Source: Cellulosilyticum sp. (GTDB lineage: Bacteria; Bacillota; Clostridia; Lachnospirales; Cellulosilyticaceae). Taken from it: a stretch of DNA of 64,000 nucleotides. The notes under the pieces were generated by a model, which saw nothing but the letters and a program-made list of their open reading frames with translations, searched no databases and was not told the origin of the DNA. Positions within the stretch are counted from its first letter, which is position 1; each line of letters opens with the position of its first letter. Made by a program: the position numbers and the translations under genes. The DNA lies in the NCBI GenBank assembly GCA_015058045.1, contig SVDC01000004.1, positions 46,699 to 110,698 of the forward strand, written 5' to 3'. Positions 53,193-63,053 of this stretch are shown piece after piece.

Positions 53193-55334
53193 ATGGATAT
53201 TATACAGATATTGCAAGATGAATTAAAAATCAAAAAATCTCAAGTTGAAAATACTATGAAATTAATAGATGAAGGTAATACTATTCCTTTTATTGCACGT
53301 TATCGTAAGGAATTAACAGGTGGGTTAAATGATGAGATTTTGAGACAATTTGGGGAGCGTTATACGTATCTACTAAATTTAGAAGCACGTAAGGAACAAG
53401 TTATAAAAAGTATTGAGGAGCAGGGCAAACTTACTAAGGAGCTTGCTAAGGCGATTGAAGAAGCTATGACAGCTACTGAGGTAGAAGATCTATATCTACC
53501 TTATCGTCCAAAGAAACGTACAAGAGCTACTATTGCAAAAGAAAAAGGCTTAGAACCACTAGCTAATGTTATTATGGCTCAGAAAGAAATGGATGTTGAA
53601 AAGCTTGCAGAGGAATATATCAGTGAAGATAAAGGGGTAGCTGATGTGAAAAGTGCTTTATTGGGTGCACAGGATATTTTAGCAGAGGCCATTTCTGATG
53701 AAGCAGATTATAGAGGCTATATTCGTAAGTTAACTTATCAAAAAGGACTTATTGTAACAAAAGCAAAGGATGAAAAAGCAGAAACAGTTTTTGATATGTA
53801 CTATGACTATAGTGAAAAAGTAAGTGCCATTCCAGGGCATCGTATTTTAGCCATTAATCGTGGAGAAAATGAAAAAGCGCTTAGTGTTAAAGTAGAAGCA
53901 CCAGTAGAAGAAATTTTAGCTTATCTCGAAAGAAAGGTGATTAAAAAAGAAAGTACAACAAGAGATTATTTAGTACCTATGCTAGAAGATAGCTATAAAA
54001 GATTGATTGCGCCTGCTATTGAAAGAGATTTACGTAATGAACTGTCACAAAAAGCAGAAGATGGTGCGATTGAAGTCTTTAAGAAGAACTTATATCAACT
54101 ACTGATGCAATCTCCAATTAAAGGACATACTGTAATGGGAATCGATCCTGCTTATCGTACAGGTTGTAAAATTGCTGTTATTGATGAGACTGGTAAGAAG
54201 TTAGAAAATACAGTGGTTTATCCAACACCACCTCAAAATAAAGTGGAAGAAGCTAGCAAGGCTTTAAAGGCTTTAATTGAAAAATATAATGTAGATTTAC
54301 TTTCTATAGGAAATGGAACAGCTTCAAGAGAAACCGAAAAATTTGTGGCGGATATGATTAAAGAAATTCATAGGCCATTACACTATGTCATTGTTAATGA
54401 AGCAGGGGCTTCTGTATATTCAGCTTCTAAATTAGCAACAGAAGAGTTTCCAAATGATGATGTTGGCGTAAGAAGTGCTGTTTCTATTGCAAGACGTCTA
54501 CAAGACCCATTAGCTGAGCTAGTTAAGATTGAGCCTAAAGCTATTGGTGTAGGACAATATCAACATGATATGAATCAAAAGCGCCTAGAAGAATCGTTAG
54601 GTGGAGTTGTTGAAAGCGCAGTTAATGAAGTAGGTGTAGATATTAATACAGCATCTTCTTCACTCCTTCAATATGTAGCAGGTATTAAGAAAAGTGTTTC
54701 TCAAAATATCATTGCTTATCGCGAAGAAGTAGGTTCCTTTAAATCACGTGCAGAGATTAAGAAAGTTAAGGGACTTGGACCTAAAGTCTTTGAGCAATGT
54801 GCAGGATTCTTACGTATTCCAGATGGAAAGGATTTCTTAGATGCAACCAGCGTCCATCCAGAATCTTATAAAGTAGCTAATGCTTTATTAAAAGAGGTAG
54901 GGTATTCAAAAGAAGACTTAGAAAAAAGAGATTTTAAAGATTTACACACAAGAATTGGTGATTTAGGAGCTTTAGCAAGTAAATTAGAAGTAGGTATGCC
55001 AACTCTTGAAGATATTATAAAAGCTTTAGAAAAACCAGGTCGTGACCCTCGTGAGGATATGCCAAAGCCTATTTTACACAGTGAAGTATTAGATTTAAAA
55101 GATTTAAAAGAAGGTATGCGACTAAAAGGAACGGTTCGTAATATTGTAGATTTTGGTGCTTTTGTAGATATAGGCGTTCATCAAGATGGACTTGTGCATA
55201 TTTCTCAAATGAGCAATCACTTTATTAAGCATCCCCTTGAAGTGGTCAAAGTAGGGGATATTGTAGATGTTGAGGTGATTTCAGTAGATGTGGCAAGAAG
55301 TAAAATTGGATTAACGATGAAATTAACAAAGTAG
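53193..55334 (+). CDS. tex: Tex-family S1 RNA-binding protein
   Basis: A transcription-associated nucleic-acid-binding protein conserved in bacteria. Domains in order: N-terminal helical Tex region (TIPFIARYRKELTGGLND), a YqgF/RNaseH-like domain (about 310-420, VMGIDPAYRTGCKIAVID), helix-hairpin-helix repeats (about 485-560, VGVDINTASSSLLQYVAGI), and a C-terminal S1 domain (about 635-705, GMRLKGTVRNIVDFGAFVDIGVHQDGLVHISQMS). At 713 residues it is full length. AAGGAGAAG precedes the ATG. Confidence 0.95.
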   Translation: MDIIQILQDELKIKKSQVENTMKLIDEGNTIPFIARYRKELTGGLNDEILRQFGERYTYLLNLEARKEQVIKSIEEQGKLTKELAKAIEEAMTATEVEDLYLPYRPKKRTRATIAKEKGLEPLANVIMAQKEMDVEKLAEEYISEDKGVADVKSALLGAQDILAEAISDEADYRGYIRKLTYQKGLIVTKAKDEKAETVFDMYYDYSEKVSAIPGHRILAINRGENEKALSVKVEAPVEEILAYLERKVIKKESTTRDYLVPMLEDSYKRLIAPAIERDLRNELSQKAEDGAIEVFKKNLYQLLMQSPIKGHTVMGIDPAYRTGCKIAVIDETGKKLENTVVYPTPPQNKVEEASKALKALIEKYNVDLLSIGNGTASRETEKFVADMIKEIHRPLHYVIVNEAGASVYSASKLATEEFPNDDVGVRSAVSIARRLQDPLAELVKIEPKAIGVGQYQHDMNQKRLEESLGGVVESAVNEVGVDINTASSSLLQYVAGIKKSVSQNIIAYREEVGSFKSRAEIKKVKGLGPKVFEQCAGFLRIPDGKDFLDATSVHPESYKVANALLKEVGYSKEDLEKRDFKDLHTRIGDLGALASKLEVGMPTLEDIIKALEKPGRDPREDMPKPILHSEVLDLKDLKEGMRLKGTVRNIVDFGAFVDIGVHQDGLVHISQMSNHFIKHPLEVVKVGDIVDVEVISVDVARSKIGLTMKLTK

Positions 55335-55366
55335 AAGACCTTTTTGTGTGATAATATCATTTGAGA

Positions 55367-55395
55367 TTGTCATATAAAGGGATATTAGATATACT
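55367..55395 (+). promoter_or_regulatory. Promoter of the riboswitch-ribU unit
   Basis: TTGTCA (55367-55372), a 17-base spacer and TATACT (55390-55395), about 30 bases before the riboswitch. Confidence 0.6.
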
Positions 55396-55426
55396 AAGTA
55401 GTAGTTTAATAAAAAAGTAATCAAAT

Positions 55427-55545
55427 TCTTCGGGGCAGGGTGAAATTCCCTACCGGCGGTGATAGTCCGCGACTGAATCTTAATAAAAGATCCATTGACT
55501 TGGTGGAATTCCAAGACCGACAGTAGAGTCTGGATGGTAGAAGAG
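55427..55545 (+). ncRNA. FMN riboswitch (RFN element)
   Basis: The conserved blocks are present in order: GGGGCAGGGTGAAATTCCC, TACCGGCGGTGATAGTCCGCGAC, a variable stem, then GGTGGAATTCCAAGACCGACAGT, AGAGTCTGGATG and the closing GAAGA. It should bind FMN and lower ribU expression when flavin is plentiful. Confidence 0.95.
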
Positions 55546-55621
55546 TTATAAGATGCAATAGACATAATAAATTTCTAGAGGGCATAGGATAATGTTCCTA
55601 TTAAAATGATTTAGCATATTA

Positions 55622-55656
55622 TAGCAACCTATTTGAAGAATGGGTTGCTTTTTTAT
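55622..55656 (+). terminator. Expression-platform terminator of the FMN riboswitch
   Basis: A 9-bp stem (55623-55631 with 55641-55649) with a T-rich tail, between the aptamer and ribU. A small hairpin near 55584-55601 could take part in antitermination. Confidence 0.8.
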
Positions 55657-55685
55657 TGGCGAAACTAATGATAGGAGGCATTTAT

Positions 55686-56315
55686 ATGCAACGAGAAAAC
55701 AAATTATTTTCAACGGTCAATTTAATAAAAATGGCATTACTAGCTGTTATTGCAGTGATTTTAATGCAGTTTGTAGCCATAAAACTTCCAGCAATTTTTC
55801 CTAGTTTTTTAGAACTGGATTTAAGTGAGGTTCCAGCAATTATTGGGATATTAACAGTTCATCCATTAGCAGGAATTGTAATTGTAATTTTAAAGAATAT
55901 ATTAAAGGTATTACTCTTTCAAACAACGACAGCCTATGTAGGGGAACTAGCAAATATAGTGATTTCAATAGGCTATATTTTACCGTTAACTTTGATGACC
56001 AGAAAAAAAAGAAGTCTGAAACAAGTAGGATTAGGATTGGGTTTAGGAGTCGTTACCATGACGATAGTGGGTGCAGTGGTAAATTACTATATCATGCTAC
56101 CGCTATATGCAAAGCTCTTTATGCCGCTAGATAGTATTATTGAAATGGGACATGTGATTTATTCTAAAATAGTAGATAAAGGTACGCTAATTTTATACTC
56201 TATTGTACCGTTTAACTTAGTAAAAGGAACTTTGGTTGCAGGAGCAAGTATACTACTTGTTAGAGGATTAAAACCAGTGATTGTTCAATTAGGTTATAAG
56301 GCTGACACCAAGTAA
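55686..56315 (+). CDS. ribU: Riboflavin transporter, ECF S component
   Basis: The substrate-binding membrane subunit of an energy-coupling-factor importer for riboflavin. Five to six hydrophobic helices span 209 residues. The N-terminal LIKMALLAVIAVILMQFVAIKLPAIFPSFLELDLSEVPAIIG and PLAGIVIVILKNILKVLLFQT match RibU. The frame is open from a TTG at 55656, but TAGGAGG at 55672-55678 fits the ATG at 55686. The upstream FMN riboswitch supports the substrate. The shared EcfA/EcfT modules are not in the window. Confidence 0.94.
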   Translation: MQRENKLFSTVNLIKMALLAVIAVILMQFVAIKLPAIFPSFLELDLSEVPAIIGILTVHPLAGIVIVILKNILKVLLFQTTTAYVGELANIVISIGYILPLTLMTRKKRSLKQVGLGLGLGVVTMTIVGAVVNYYIMLPLYAKLFMPLDSIIEMGHVIYSKIVDKGTLILYSIVPFNLVKGTLVAGASILLVRGLKPVIVQLGYKADTK

Positions 56316-56539
56316 AGACATATTTATGATGCATAGAATATAGGTTATGCTGAATCAGCGGAAATACATGTAAATCATAAGTAAGTTATTGAATAGTAAG
56401 CGTAGTCCATGTGAAAAGACTCCTTCTATTAAGTGTAGGCCTTAAAATACTAGGAGTTGAAAGTTTGAGAAACCCGTATTAAAATGAGAGAAAAGTAGTA
56501 TTAGGTAAACAGTAGTGTTAGAAAATGAGAGGATATAAA

Positions 56540-56959
56540 ATGATTGAATATGTAACACATAGTGAACAGGAAACATTTGAAATTGGACGTATATTAGCAC
56601 AGGAATCTAAGCCAGGAGATATTTTTTGTTTATTAGGGGACTTAGGTGTAGGAAAAACTGTTTTTTCAAAAGGATTTGCTATTGGCTTAGGGATTACAGA
56701 GCATATTACTAGTCCAACTTTTACTATTGTACAAGTATATGAAGGAGCTAAGCCGCTTTATCATTTTGATATGTATCGTATAGAAGATGAGGACGAACTT
56801 GAAATGATTGGTTATGAAGACTATTTCTTTGGAAAAGGTGTATGCCTTGTAGAATGGGCAAATAATGTGGAAGATGTCATTCCAAAGTCAGCAAAGTGGA
56901 TTACAATAGAAAAAGATTTAGAACAAGGATTTGACTATAGAAAAATAACAATAAAGTAG
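56540..56959 (+). CDS. tsaE: tRNA threonylcarbamoyladenosine biosynthesis ATPase
   Basis: TsaE supports TsaB-TsaD in making t6A at tRNA position 37. The Walker A is LLGDLGVGKTVFSKG at about residues 31-45, followed by the typical SPTFTIVQVYEG and HFDMYRIEDEDELEMIGYEDYFF. With the ATG at 56540, preceded by AGAGGA, it is 139 residues; an in-frame ATG at 56525 is less well placed. tsaB follows after 8 bases. Confidence 0.94.
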   Translation: MIEYVTHSEQETFEIGRILAQESKPGDIFCLLGDLGVGKTVFSKGFAIGLGITEHITSPTFTIVQVYEGAKPLYHFDMYRIEDEDELEMIGYEDYFFGKGVCLVEWANNVEDVIPKSAKWITIEKDLEQGFDYRKITIK

Positions 56960-56967
56960 GTGAAAGA

Positions 56968-57678
56968 ATGAATTTATTAGCAATTGATGCATCGGGTGTA
57001 GCAGGAAGTGTGGCTTATATTAAAAATGGAAAGTTAGTAGGAGAATATTATTTTTGTGATAAACTGACCCATTCACAAACTATTATGCCGATGTTAGAAC
57101 ACATGAAATCCTTAATTGAAATGGATTTAGATGAAATAGATGCAGTAGCAGTTACAGCAGGACCAGGCTCATTTACAGGTCTTAGAATTGGTGTAACAGC
57201 AGCAAAGGCATTAGCTTTAGCATTAGATGTTCCTATTGTTGGGGTACCAACCTTAGATGTTATTGCACATAGTATTTATTTTACGGAGCATTATATTTGT
57301 CCAATTATGGATGCTAGACGTAATCAAGTGTATACCTCTTTATATAAATGGAAAGGTGAAGTATTTGAACGTGAACTAGACCATATGGCAACTGATATGG
57401 ATGAATACTTAGAAACCTTGAAAGCTTATGAAGGAAAAATTATTTTCCTAGGTGATGGTGTATCTGTACATCAAGAGCGTATTCAAAATGTATTAGGTAA
57501 TCAGGCTTTATTTGCGCCAAGTTTTTGTATGATGCAACATGCTAGCGTATTAGCTGTGATGGCAGAAAAATTATATACAGAGGGTAAAGCAGAAGATGCT
57601 TCTACATTTGTACCAATGTATTTAAGAAAGTCACAAGCTGAGCGTGAAAAAGAGGAACGTGAACAAAATGGTCATTAG
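56968..57678 (+). CDS. tsaB: tRNA threonylcarbamoyladenosine biosynthesis protein
   Basis: TsaB is the inactive ASKHA-fold partner of TsaD. The N-terminus NLLAIDASGVAGSVAY and the TAGPGSFTGLRIGVTAAKALALAL stretch are diagnostic. At 236 residues it is full length. AGGTGAAAG precedes the ATG. Its end overlaps rimI by 11 bases. tsaD, often nearby, is not in this window. Confidence 0.94.
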   Translation: MNLLAIDASGVAGSVAYIKNGKLVGEYYFCDKLTHSQTIMPMLEHMKSLIEMDLDEIDAVAVTAGPGSFTGLRIGVTAAKALALALDVPIVGVPTLDVIAHSIYFTEHYICPIMDARRNQVYTSLYKWKGEVFERELDHMATDMDEYLETLKAYEGKIIFLGDGVSVHQERIQNVLGNQALFAPSFCMMQHASVLAVMAEKLYTEGKAEDASTFVPMYLRKSQAEREKEEREQNGH

Positions 57679-58102
57679 AAAAATGACTTTAGAGGATATA
57701 GAGGCAGTTTATGAGTTAAGTACAGCTTGCTTTAGTGAGCCTTGGTCGCTAGAATCCATTAAAAAAGAATTAGAAAATACAGTAGCAAGTTACTTTGTTG
57801 CTGAGAAGGAACATCAAATTGTAGGCTATATAGGTTTGTGGCATGTAATGGATGAAGGTGAAGTTATTAATATTGCAGTAAGTCATACAGTAAGAAGACA
57901 GGGAATTGGTGAGGCACTTTTAAAACAGCTTTTAGAAACAGCAAAGGAAAAGGTTCTAGAGGTTATCCATTTAGAAGTACGTCAAAGTAATGAGGCTGCT
58001 CTTAAATTGTATGAAAAACATGGATTTAAAGCGATTGCTACACGTAAGGGATATTACCATAAGCCACTAGAAGATGCAGTTATTATGGAATGTAGACCTT
58101 AA
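57668..58102 (+). CDS. rimI: Ribosomal-protein-alanine N-acetyltransferase
   Basis: A GNAT-fold acetyltransferase that acetylates the N-terminus of S18 in Escherichia coli; other targets are possible in Firmicutes. The acetyl-CoA loop is VRRQGIGEALL at about residues 76-86, followed by LEVRQSNEAALKLYEKHGFKAIATRKGYY, the RimI signature. The ATG at 57668 overlaps tsaB; AGAGGA at 57651-57656 is the likely ribosome site, though upstream GTG starts at 57644 and 57659 are possible. The tsaE-tsaB-rimI order is a standard cluster. Confidence 0.92.
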   Translation: MVIRKMTLEDIEAVYELSTACFSEPWSLESIKKELENTVASYFVAEKEHQIVGYIGLWHVMDEGEVINIAVSHTVRRQGIGEALLKQLLETAKEKVLEVIHLEVRQSNEAALKLYEKHGFKAIATRKGYYHKPLEDAVIMECRP

Positions 58103-58141
58103 AAAATAGAATAGTTATTAAATGATCATAAACGTACAGAT

Positions 58142-58190
58142 AGAGGTTAATAAGATAAAGGTAAAATCCTATATTTTATTAACCTCTTAT
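58142..58190 (+). terminator. Probable terminator after rimI
   Basis: A perfect 12-bp stem (58142-58153 with 58176-58187) with a 22-base loop but a weak T tail. Confidence 0.5.
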
Positions 58191-58307
58191 TAATTAGCCT
58201 AAAAAGAAATAGGTTATTGTATGTATAAAAATGGGGCAATATTATATAAATGTTGATTATAATTTGTTAATTGTAAAGAGAATGAAATATTTGTAGAAGT
58301 TGAGATA

Positions 58308-58316
58308 TGGTATACT
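58308..58316 (+). promoter_or_regulatory. Extended -10 promoter of the stalk/PKD protein gene
   Basis: TGGTATACT gives a good -10 with an extended TGn, about 52 bases before the start codon. Confidence 0.45.
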
Positions 58317-58367
58317 AAGTAATAGTGTGTAAAAATACAGGAGTATATGTAGGCGAAGGAGGACATA

Positions 58368-60548
58368 ATGAAGAAGTTAGTGAGTATATTATTAGCCCTA
58401 TCCATAGTGACACAAGGAAGCGTTACTTTTGCCCAGGAAAAACAAGAGAAGGAACAAGCGGTTAATAGGGAAAGTCAAAAGAAGGGTGGAGAAGGACAGG
58501 AGGAAGAAGCGTCTCCTTTAAATGAGATAGAAGCACCAGAAAGTATAAATGATCCCAGGGCTTATATCATTACAGGTGATCAATATACATTAACAATAGG
58601 ATCTAAAACTTATAGAAAAAATGCTCATGCTTATAAGACTCAAGCAGCACCATTGGTTATTAATGGAAGAAATTATATACCATTACGATTTGCTGTAGAA
58701 AATATATTAGGTGGGACTTTTACTATAGATCAAAAGACAGGTACTGTGGTTGTTAAGAAAGAGGATATAAGCTTACAGATGACATTATGGAATTTAGGTG
58801 CATATATTAACGGGGAGCAAATTACCTTACAGGCCAGTCCTGTTATCAAAAATGGAACAACCTATATTCCAGCTAAGATCCTAAGTGATTACTTTGGCTA
58901 TACTGTAAGTTATAATAGTAAAACAAAGCAAATAAGTATTACGGGAAAAGATCAAGGAGAAAATAGCAAGCCAACAGCACGTTTTGAGTTTGTACAAAAA
59001 GATTTCTATATACAAGGACAAGCTATTCAGGCAATTAACACAAGTTATGATTCTGAAGGACATAGTTTAAAGGATAAGTTATGGTGTGTGATTAGTAATG
59101 AAAAGATAGAAATGACACAAGATATTGAAGAATATCTGACAGCTGTGAAACCAGGTGAGTATAAAGTGGGCTTAAAGGTCAAAGACCAATATGGCTTATG
59201 GAGTGATTGGTTTTATCAAGGGATTTGCATTTATCCCAATGAAGCCCCTAAAATTACATCCTTAGAAGCTGATAGTACTAGCTATTCACAAGGTGCAACT
59301 ATTAATTTTAAATATGAGTATATTAATGAAGACTGGGAAAGTATTACGAATGAAAAATGGACCTATAGACGTGCGGAGGAAGAGCCTTCTAAAGCAGTAA
59401 TAGGAAAGCCAAGCACTCTATTTGCCGAAGGAGACTATATTGTAACATTAGAGCTTGATGATGCTTTTGGAAATAGAAGTGAGGTTTATGAGACCACAGT
59501 ACATATTACAGATGAAGCACTGAGCAAAGAATTAGAATACCGTTTTGGAAGAGGAAAGATAGGCGATATTATTGATAACTATGAAGATATAAACTATCGA
59601 GATTATGAAGATGCAGTCATAAAAAGTACGAGCCTAGTAACAGGTAGAATGATGATGAGTGATTCGCCTGAACAGGTAATGCAAGAAGGTATTCTTTATC
59701 GTGATTCCATTAATGGTAAGGGCCGACTGCTCATGCACCATATCAATAATTTTAGTGAATATGCGCTAACTTATGACACGAAAAGATTAGCTGTTGTTGC
59801 TGAAAATAAAACTAATAAGCCAGTTACACTTACATTAAGCAATAAAGCTATTAATGGACCTACTACAGATGTAATGCGTTTAGGTCAAAGAGTATTAAGT
59901 GACTATTTAACAGGTAAATCCAGTGAAATAATTCAGTTAAAGCCTGGTCAAAAACACTATTTATATGATTCAGGTAAAAAGTGGAAGAATGGGACATGTA
60001 TTTCAGGGCTAATGGATGTTATGACGACGGGAGAGGTGGAGTTTACAATAGCTGCTATCTCTGCAGGTACTACACTTAATACGATATCAAGTTTACAATC
60101 GTTATCGTCAGATATCCATCCAAGAGGAACTTTTGAAGGAATAGGAATCAATTATACCTTAGATCTAGAAGGTTCTATTCCGACAAAGATAGTTGTGGGA
60201 AATGGAGAGGAAGAATGGGTAAAAGGATATGATGCTATAACCCATCAATTTGCAATGAATAAAGGAAACTATGGGGTATCTTATAAGATTACCCTTACGG
60301 CACAGGTGGATATGGGGGTTGTATTAAATCCACGAGCAGATGTTTTTAAAGGTGCCGTTAAATGGGCAGGACAAGGTGTGTATAATGCACCTAATAATAA
60401 TGGAGCCATTATGAGTAATAAATCTAAAGGCATTTCATTAGGTGTGATTAGAGCTGGTGAAACAAAAACATTAGAGTATATGTTACCAAATGGTTCTTCG
60501 GCACCAGTGGTATTAGCTTTTATTCCACAAAGTTATTGGAGTGAATAA
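58368..60548 (+). CDS. Large secreted stalk-domain protein with PKD-like repeats
   Basis: A 726-residue exported protein. Signal peptide 1-22, then a low-complexity Glu/Lys/Gln region (23-55). A copper-amine-oxidase-N-like stalk domain covers about 65-195 (APLVINGRNYIPLRFAVENILGGTF, SPVIKNGTTYIPAKILSDYFGYTVSY). Two PKD/Ig-like modules follow (about 203-290 and 293-385), each ending in a GEYKVGLKVKDQYGLWSDW or GDYIVTLELDDAFGNRSE pattern. The C-terminal about 330 residues are a beta-rich region I do not recognise. No catalytic motif is evident; a surface adhesin or wall-associated role is inference. AAGGAGG precedes the ATG. Confidence 0.8.
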   Translation: MKKLVSILLALSIVTQGSVTFAQEKQEKEQAVNRESQKKGGEGQEEEASPLNEIEAPESINDPRAYIITGDQYTLTIGSKTYRKNAHAYKTQAAPLVINGRNYIPLRFAVENILGGTFTIDQKTGTVVVKKEDISLQMTLWNLGAYINGEQITLQASPVIKNGTTYIPAKILSDYFGYTVSYNSKTKQISITGKDQGENSKPTARFEFVQKDFYIQGQAIQAINTSYDSEGHSLKDKLWCVISNEKIEMTQDIEEYLTAVKPGEYKVGLKVKDQYGLWSDWFYQGICIYPNEAPKITSLEADSTSYSQGATINFKYEYINEDWESITNEKWTYRRAEEEPSKAVIGKPSTLFAEGDYIVTLELDDAFGNRSEVYETTVHITDEALSKELEYRFGRGKIGDIIDNYEDINYRDYEDAVIKSTSLVTGRMMMSDSPEQVMQEGILYRDSINGKGRLLMHHINNFSEYALTYDTKRLAVVAENKTNKPVTLTLSNKAINGPTTDVMRLGQRVLSDYLTGKSSEIIQLKPGQKHYLYDSGKKWKNGTCISGLMDVMTTGEVEFTIAAISAGTTLNTISSLQSLSSDIHPRGTFEGIGINYTLDLEGSIPTKIVVGNGEEEWVKGYDAITHQFAMNKGNYGVSYKITLTAQVDMGVVLNPRADVFKGAVKWAGQGVYNAPNNNGAIMSNKSKGISLGVIRAGETKTLEYMLPNGSSAPVVLAFIPQSYWSE

Positions 60549-60584
60549 ATAAAGGATATATAGGATTTTAATTAAATCATGATA

Positions 60585-60614
60585 AAAGGCCATCTGTAGA
60601 TGGTCTTTTTTGTG
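60585..60614 (+). terminator. Intrinsic terminator after the stalk/PKD gene
   Basis: An 11-bp stem (60585-60595 with 60600-60610) with a 4-base loop and T run. Confidence 0.88.
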
Positions 60615-60692
60615 TAAAAAAATACAATTATATGCAATAATCATGAAATTATTGACGGAAAGTAGAATATACTAGAATGAGGGGGGGATTAT

Positions 60693-63050
60693 ATGAATAG
60701 CATAAATGAGCTAAGATGGGATGAACTCAATCATTCTTATCAACCTTCTGAATTTTCGTTTCGTACTACTGACGAGGTAGAAAGTATTGACGAGTTAATA
60801 GATCAAGAAGATGCGATAGAAGCTATTAGACGAGGATTACAAATAGATAGTAAGGGTTATAATCTTTTTATATGTGGCGTAAATAATCAGAAAATGGAAT
60901 CGGCCATTATTGAAGAAGTAAAAAAAGCTGCCTTAGAAAAAACATGTCCACTAGCTGTAGGATATATGTATAATTTTGATATACCAGAAGAACCTGTAGT
61001 AGTGACATTAAGCAGTGAAGATGCTATATCATTGAAGAGTGATTTACAGGAGTTAAGAGCATTTTTTTTAATAGATATACCTATTTTATTAGAATCAGAT
61101 GAAGTTAAAACAAAGCAAAAAATACTAATAAAAGAATTTGAACAACTAAGTGAGAAGTATTTGAAGGATTTAGAAAACCAGGCAATTGGTTTTAATATTC
61201 AGGTTAAACAAACAGAGGAGGGAGAGATTCGTTTTGCACCGCTCAATGAAAAGGGAGAAAATTTAAGTAAAGAAATTTTTCTAAACTTAACAACCGAGAA
61301 GCAGGAAGAAATCATGGAGCATATTAGTGCATTGCAGGAATATGCAGATGAACTCTCAGAAATATTAGAGGAAAAAGAAGCCTATTATACCAAACTATAT
61401 AGCGAAATAGGGCAAGAAATTATTTTGAGAGAAGTAGGAAAAAATATTAAGCAACTTACAGAAAGATATAAAGATTATCCGTATCTTTTACATTATTTTA
61501 ATGGGATTGCTGAAGAAATATTAGCGCATATTGAACTTTTATCAAGTATGACAGATGAAGTGAGTGAGGCGGGTGAATTAGAGTTAAAAACAAAAGAAGC
61601 TCAGAGGCTACTCATAAGTCAGGAAATTGAGCGACTTGTTAAGAAGTATGATATTAATTTATTGTGTGTGCCTAAAGAGACACATGCACCTATTGTGCTG
61701 GATACAGAATATGGTCAGTTAGGTTTAATGGGAAATATTTTATTAGATGTGGAAAATAATACAGTGCATACAGATTTTTTACACATTCGTCCAGGGCTTA
61801 TCAATAAAGCAAACGGTGGTTACCTGATTTTACACATCCAAGAGCTTGTAGAAAAGAAAAATAGTTGGAATCAATTAAAAGAAGTGCTTAGAACAGGTTA
61901 TATGTCTATAGAGGGGAATGAAGAGATAGGAATCGCCTTAGCTAAGCAACTTAAGCCTAAACCTATTCCGATTGCATTAAAAGTCATTTTAATTGGTAAT
62001 CATGAAATATATGAATTGTTAAAAGAATATGATGAGGAATTTACAAAGTTTTTTAAAAGGCATATTGTGTTTAATGACGAACTCCTAGTAGATGCAAGTA
62101 AAGTTGAGCAAATTGCAGGGATTATTAAACAACTTTCTAAAGAAGAGTCGATAAAGCCAGTAACTACTGAAGGTCTTTTAAAGTTATTAGAGTACGGTCA
62201 TAGGAAGATGGAACATCCAGGTAAGATTTGTAGTGATTTAGAAGAACTTATGGATATCTTAAGAGAAGCGCAGCTTTATGCAGACGAGTATATTGGAAAA
62301 AATGAGATAGTAAAATGTCTAGAAGAAAGAGAAAGATATGAGCGAAAAGTTAAAGAACGTTTAGACGAATCTTTAGAGGATGGAACGTACCTCATCGATA
62401 CAACAGGTGCTAAGATTGGGCAGATTAATGGTTTAGCTGTATATTCTATAGGAGAATTGAGTTTTGGAAGACCTATTCGTATTACTGCAACTACCTATAG
62501 AGGAAAAAGAGGCATTGTAGATATTGAAAATGAAGCAAAATTAAGTGGTGCTATTCATACAAAAGGAATTCATATTATTACAGGATTTCTGGGAAATCAA
62601 TTTGCGCAAGAAATGCCACTTTCATTAAATTGCAATCTTTGCTTTGAACAAAGCTATGTTGGGGTAGATGGAGATAGTGCTTCTAGTGCAGAATTGTACA
62701 CTATATTATCTAGCTTGGCCGAAATACCTATTCGTCAAAATATTGCTGTTACAGGTTCAGTAAATCAATTTGGTGAAATTCAACCTGTAGGTGGCATTAA
62801 TGAGAAAATAGAAGGTTTTTTTCAGATATGTAAGCGAAGAGGTTTAAGAGGAGAAGAAGGGGTTATGATTCCAAGAACCAATATAAAAGAACTTATGTTG
62901 ATACCTGAGGTTCTAGAAGCAGTAAAAAATAAAACTTTCCATATATATGCTATATCTGATATATGGGAAGGTGCAAGGATTATGATGCAAGAGGAGAAAG
63001 AGGTTATTAAAAAGCGTATTCAGGAAAAACTTATACGATTTAATCAGTAA
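60693..63050 (+). CDS. Lon-like ATP-dependent protease homologue with degenerate Walker A
   Basis: A 785-residue member of the AAA_32/Lon_C family (LonB- or YcbZ-like). The C-terminal Lon protease domain is intact: Ser662 in VDGDSASSAELY and Lys705 in GGINEKIEGFF form the Ser-Lys dyad. The region that should be Walker A reads CGVNNQKMES at residues 61-70, without the GxGKT core, so ATP binding is doubtful. A coiled helical insertion lies at about 120-300, and the ANGGYLILHIQELVEKKNSW segment at about 390 marks the family. GAGGGGGG precedes the ATG. Confidence 0.85.
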   Translation: MNSINELRWDELNHSYQPSEFSFRTTDEVESIDELIDQEDAIEAIRRGLQIDSKGYNLFICGVNNQKMESAIIEEVKKAALEKTCPLAVGYMYNFDIPEEPVVVTLSSEDAISLKSDLQELRAFFLIDIPILLESDEVKTKQKILIKEFEQLSEKYLKDLENQAIGFNIQVKQTEEGEIRFAPLNEKGENLSKEIFLNLTTEKQEEIMEHISALQEYADELSEILEEKEAYYTKLYSEIGQEIILREVGKNIKQLTERYKDYPYLLHYFNGIAEEILAHIELLSSMTDEVSEAGELELKTKEAQRLLISQEIERLVKKYDINLLCVPKETHAPIVLDTEYGQLGLMGNILLDVENNTVHTDFLHIRPGLINKANGGYLILHIQELVEKKNSWNQLKEVLRTGYMSIEGNEEIGIALAKQLKPKPIPIALKVILIGNHEIYELLKEYDEEFTKFFKRHIVFNDELLVDASKVEQIAGIIKQLSKEESIKPVTTEGLLKLLEYGHRKMEHPGKICSDLEELMDILREAQLYADEYIGKNEIVKCLEERERYERKVKERLDESLEDGTYLIDTTGAKIGQINGLAVYSIGELSFGRPIRITATTYRGKRGIVDIENEAKLSGAIHTKGIHIITGFLGNQFAQEMPLSLNCNLCFEQSYVGVDGDSASSAELYTILSSLAEIPIRQNIAVTGSVNQFGEIQPVGGINEKIEGFFQICKRRGLRGEEGVMIPRTNIKELMLIPEVLEAVKNKTFHIYAISDIWEGARIMMQEEKEVIKKRIQEKLIRFNQ

Positions 63051-63053
63051 ATG

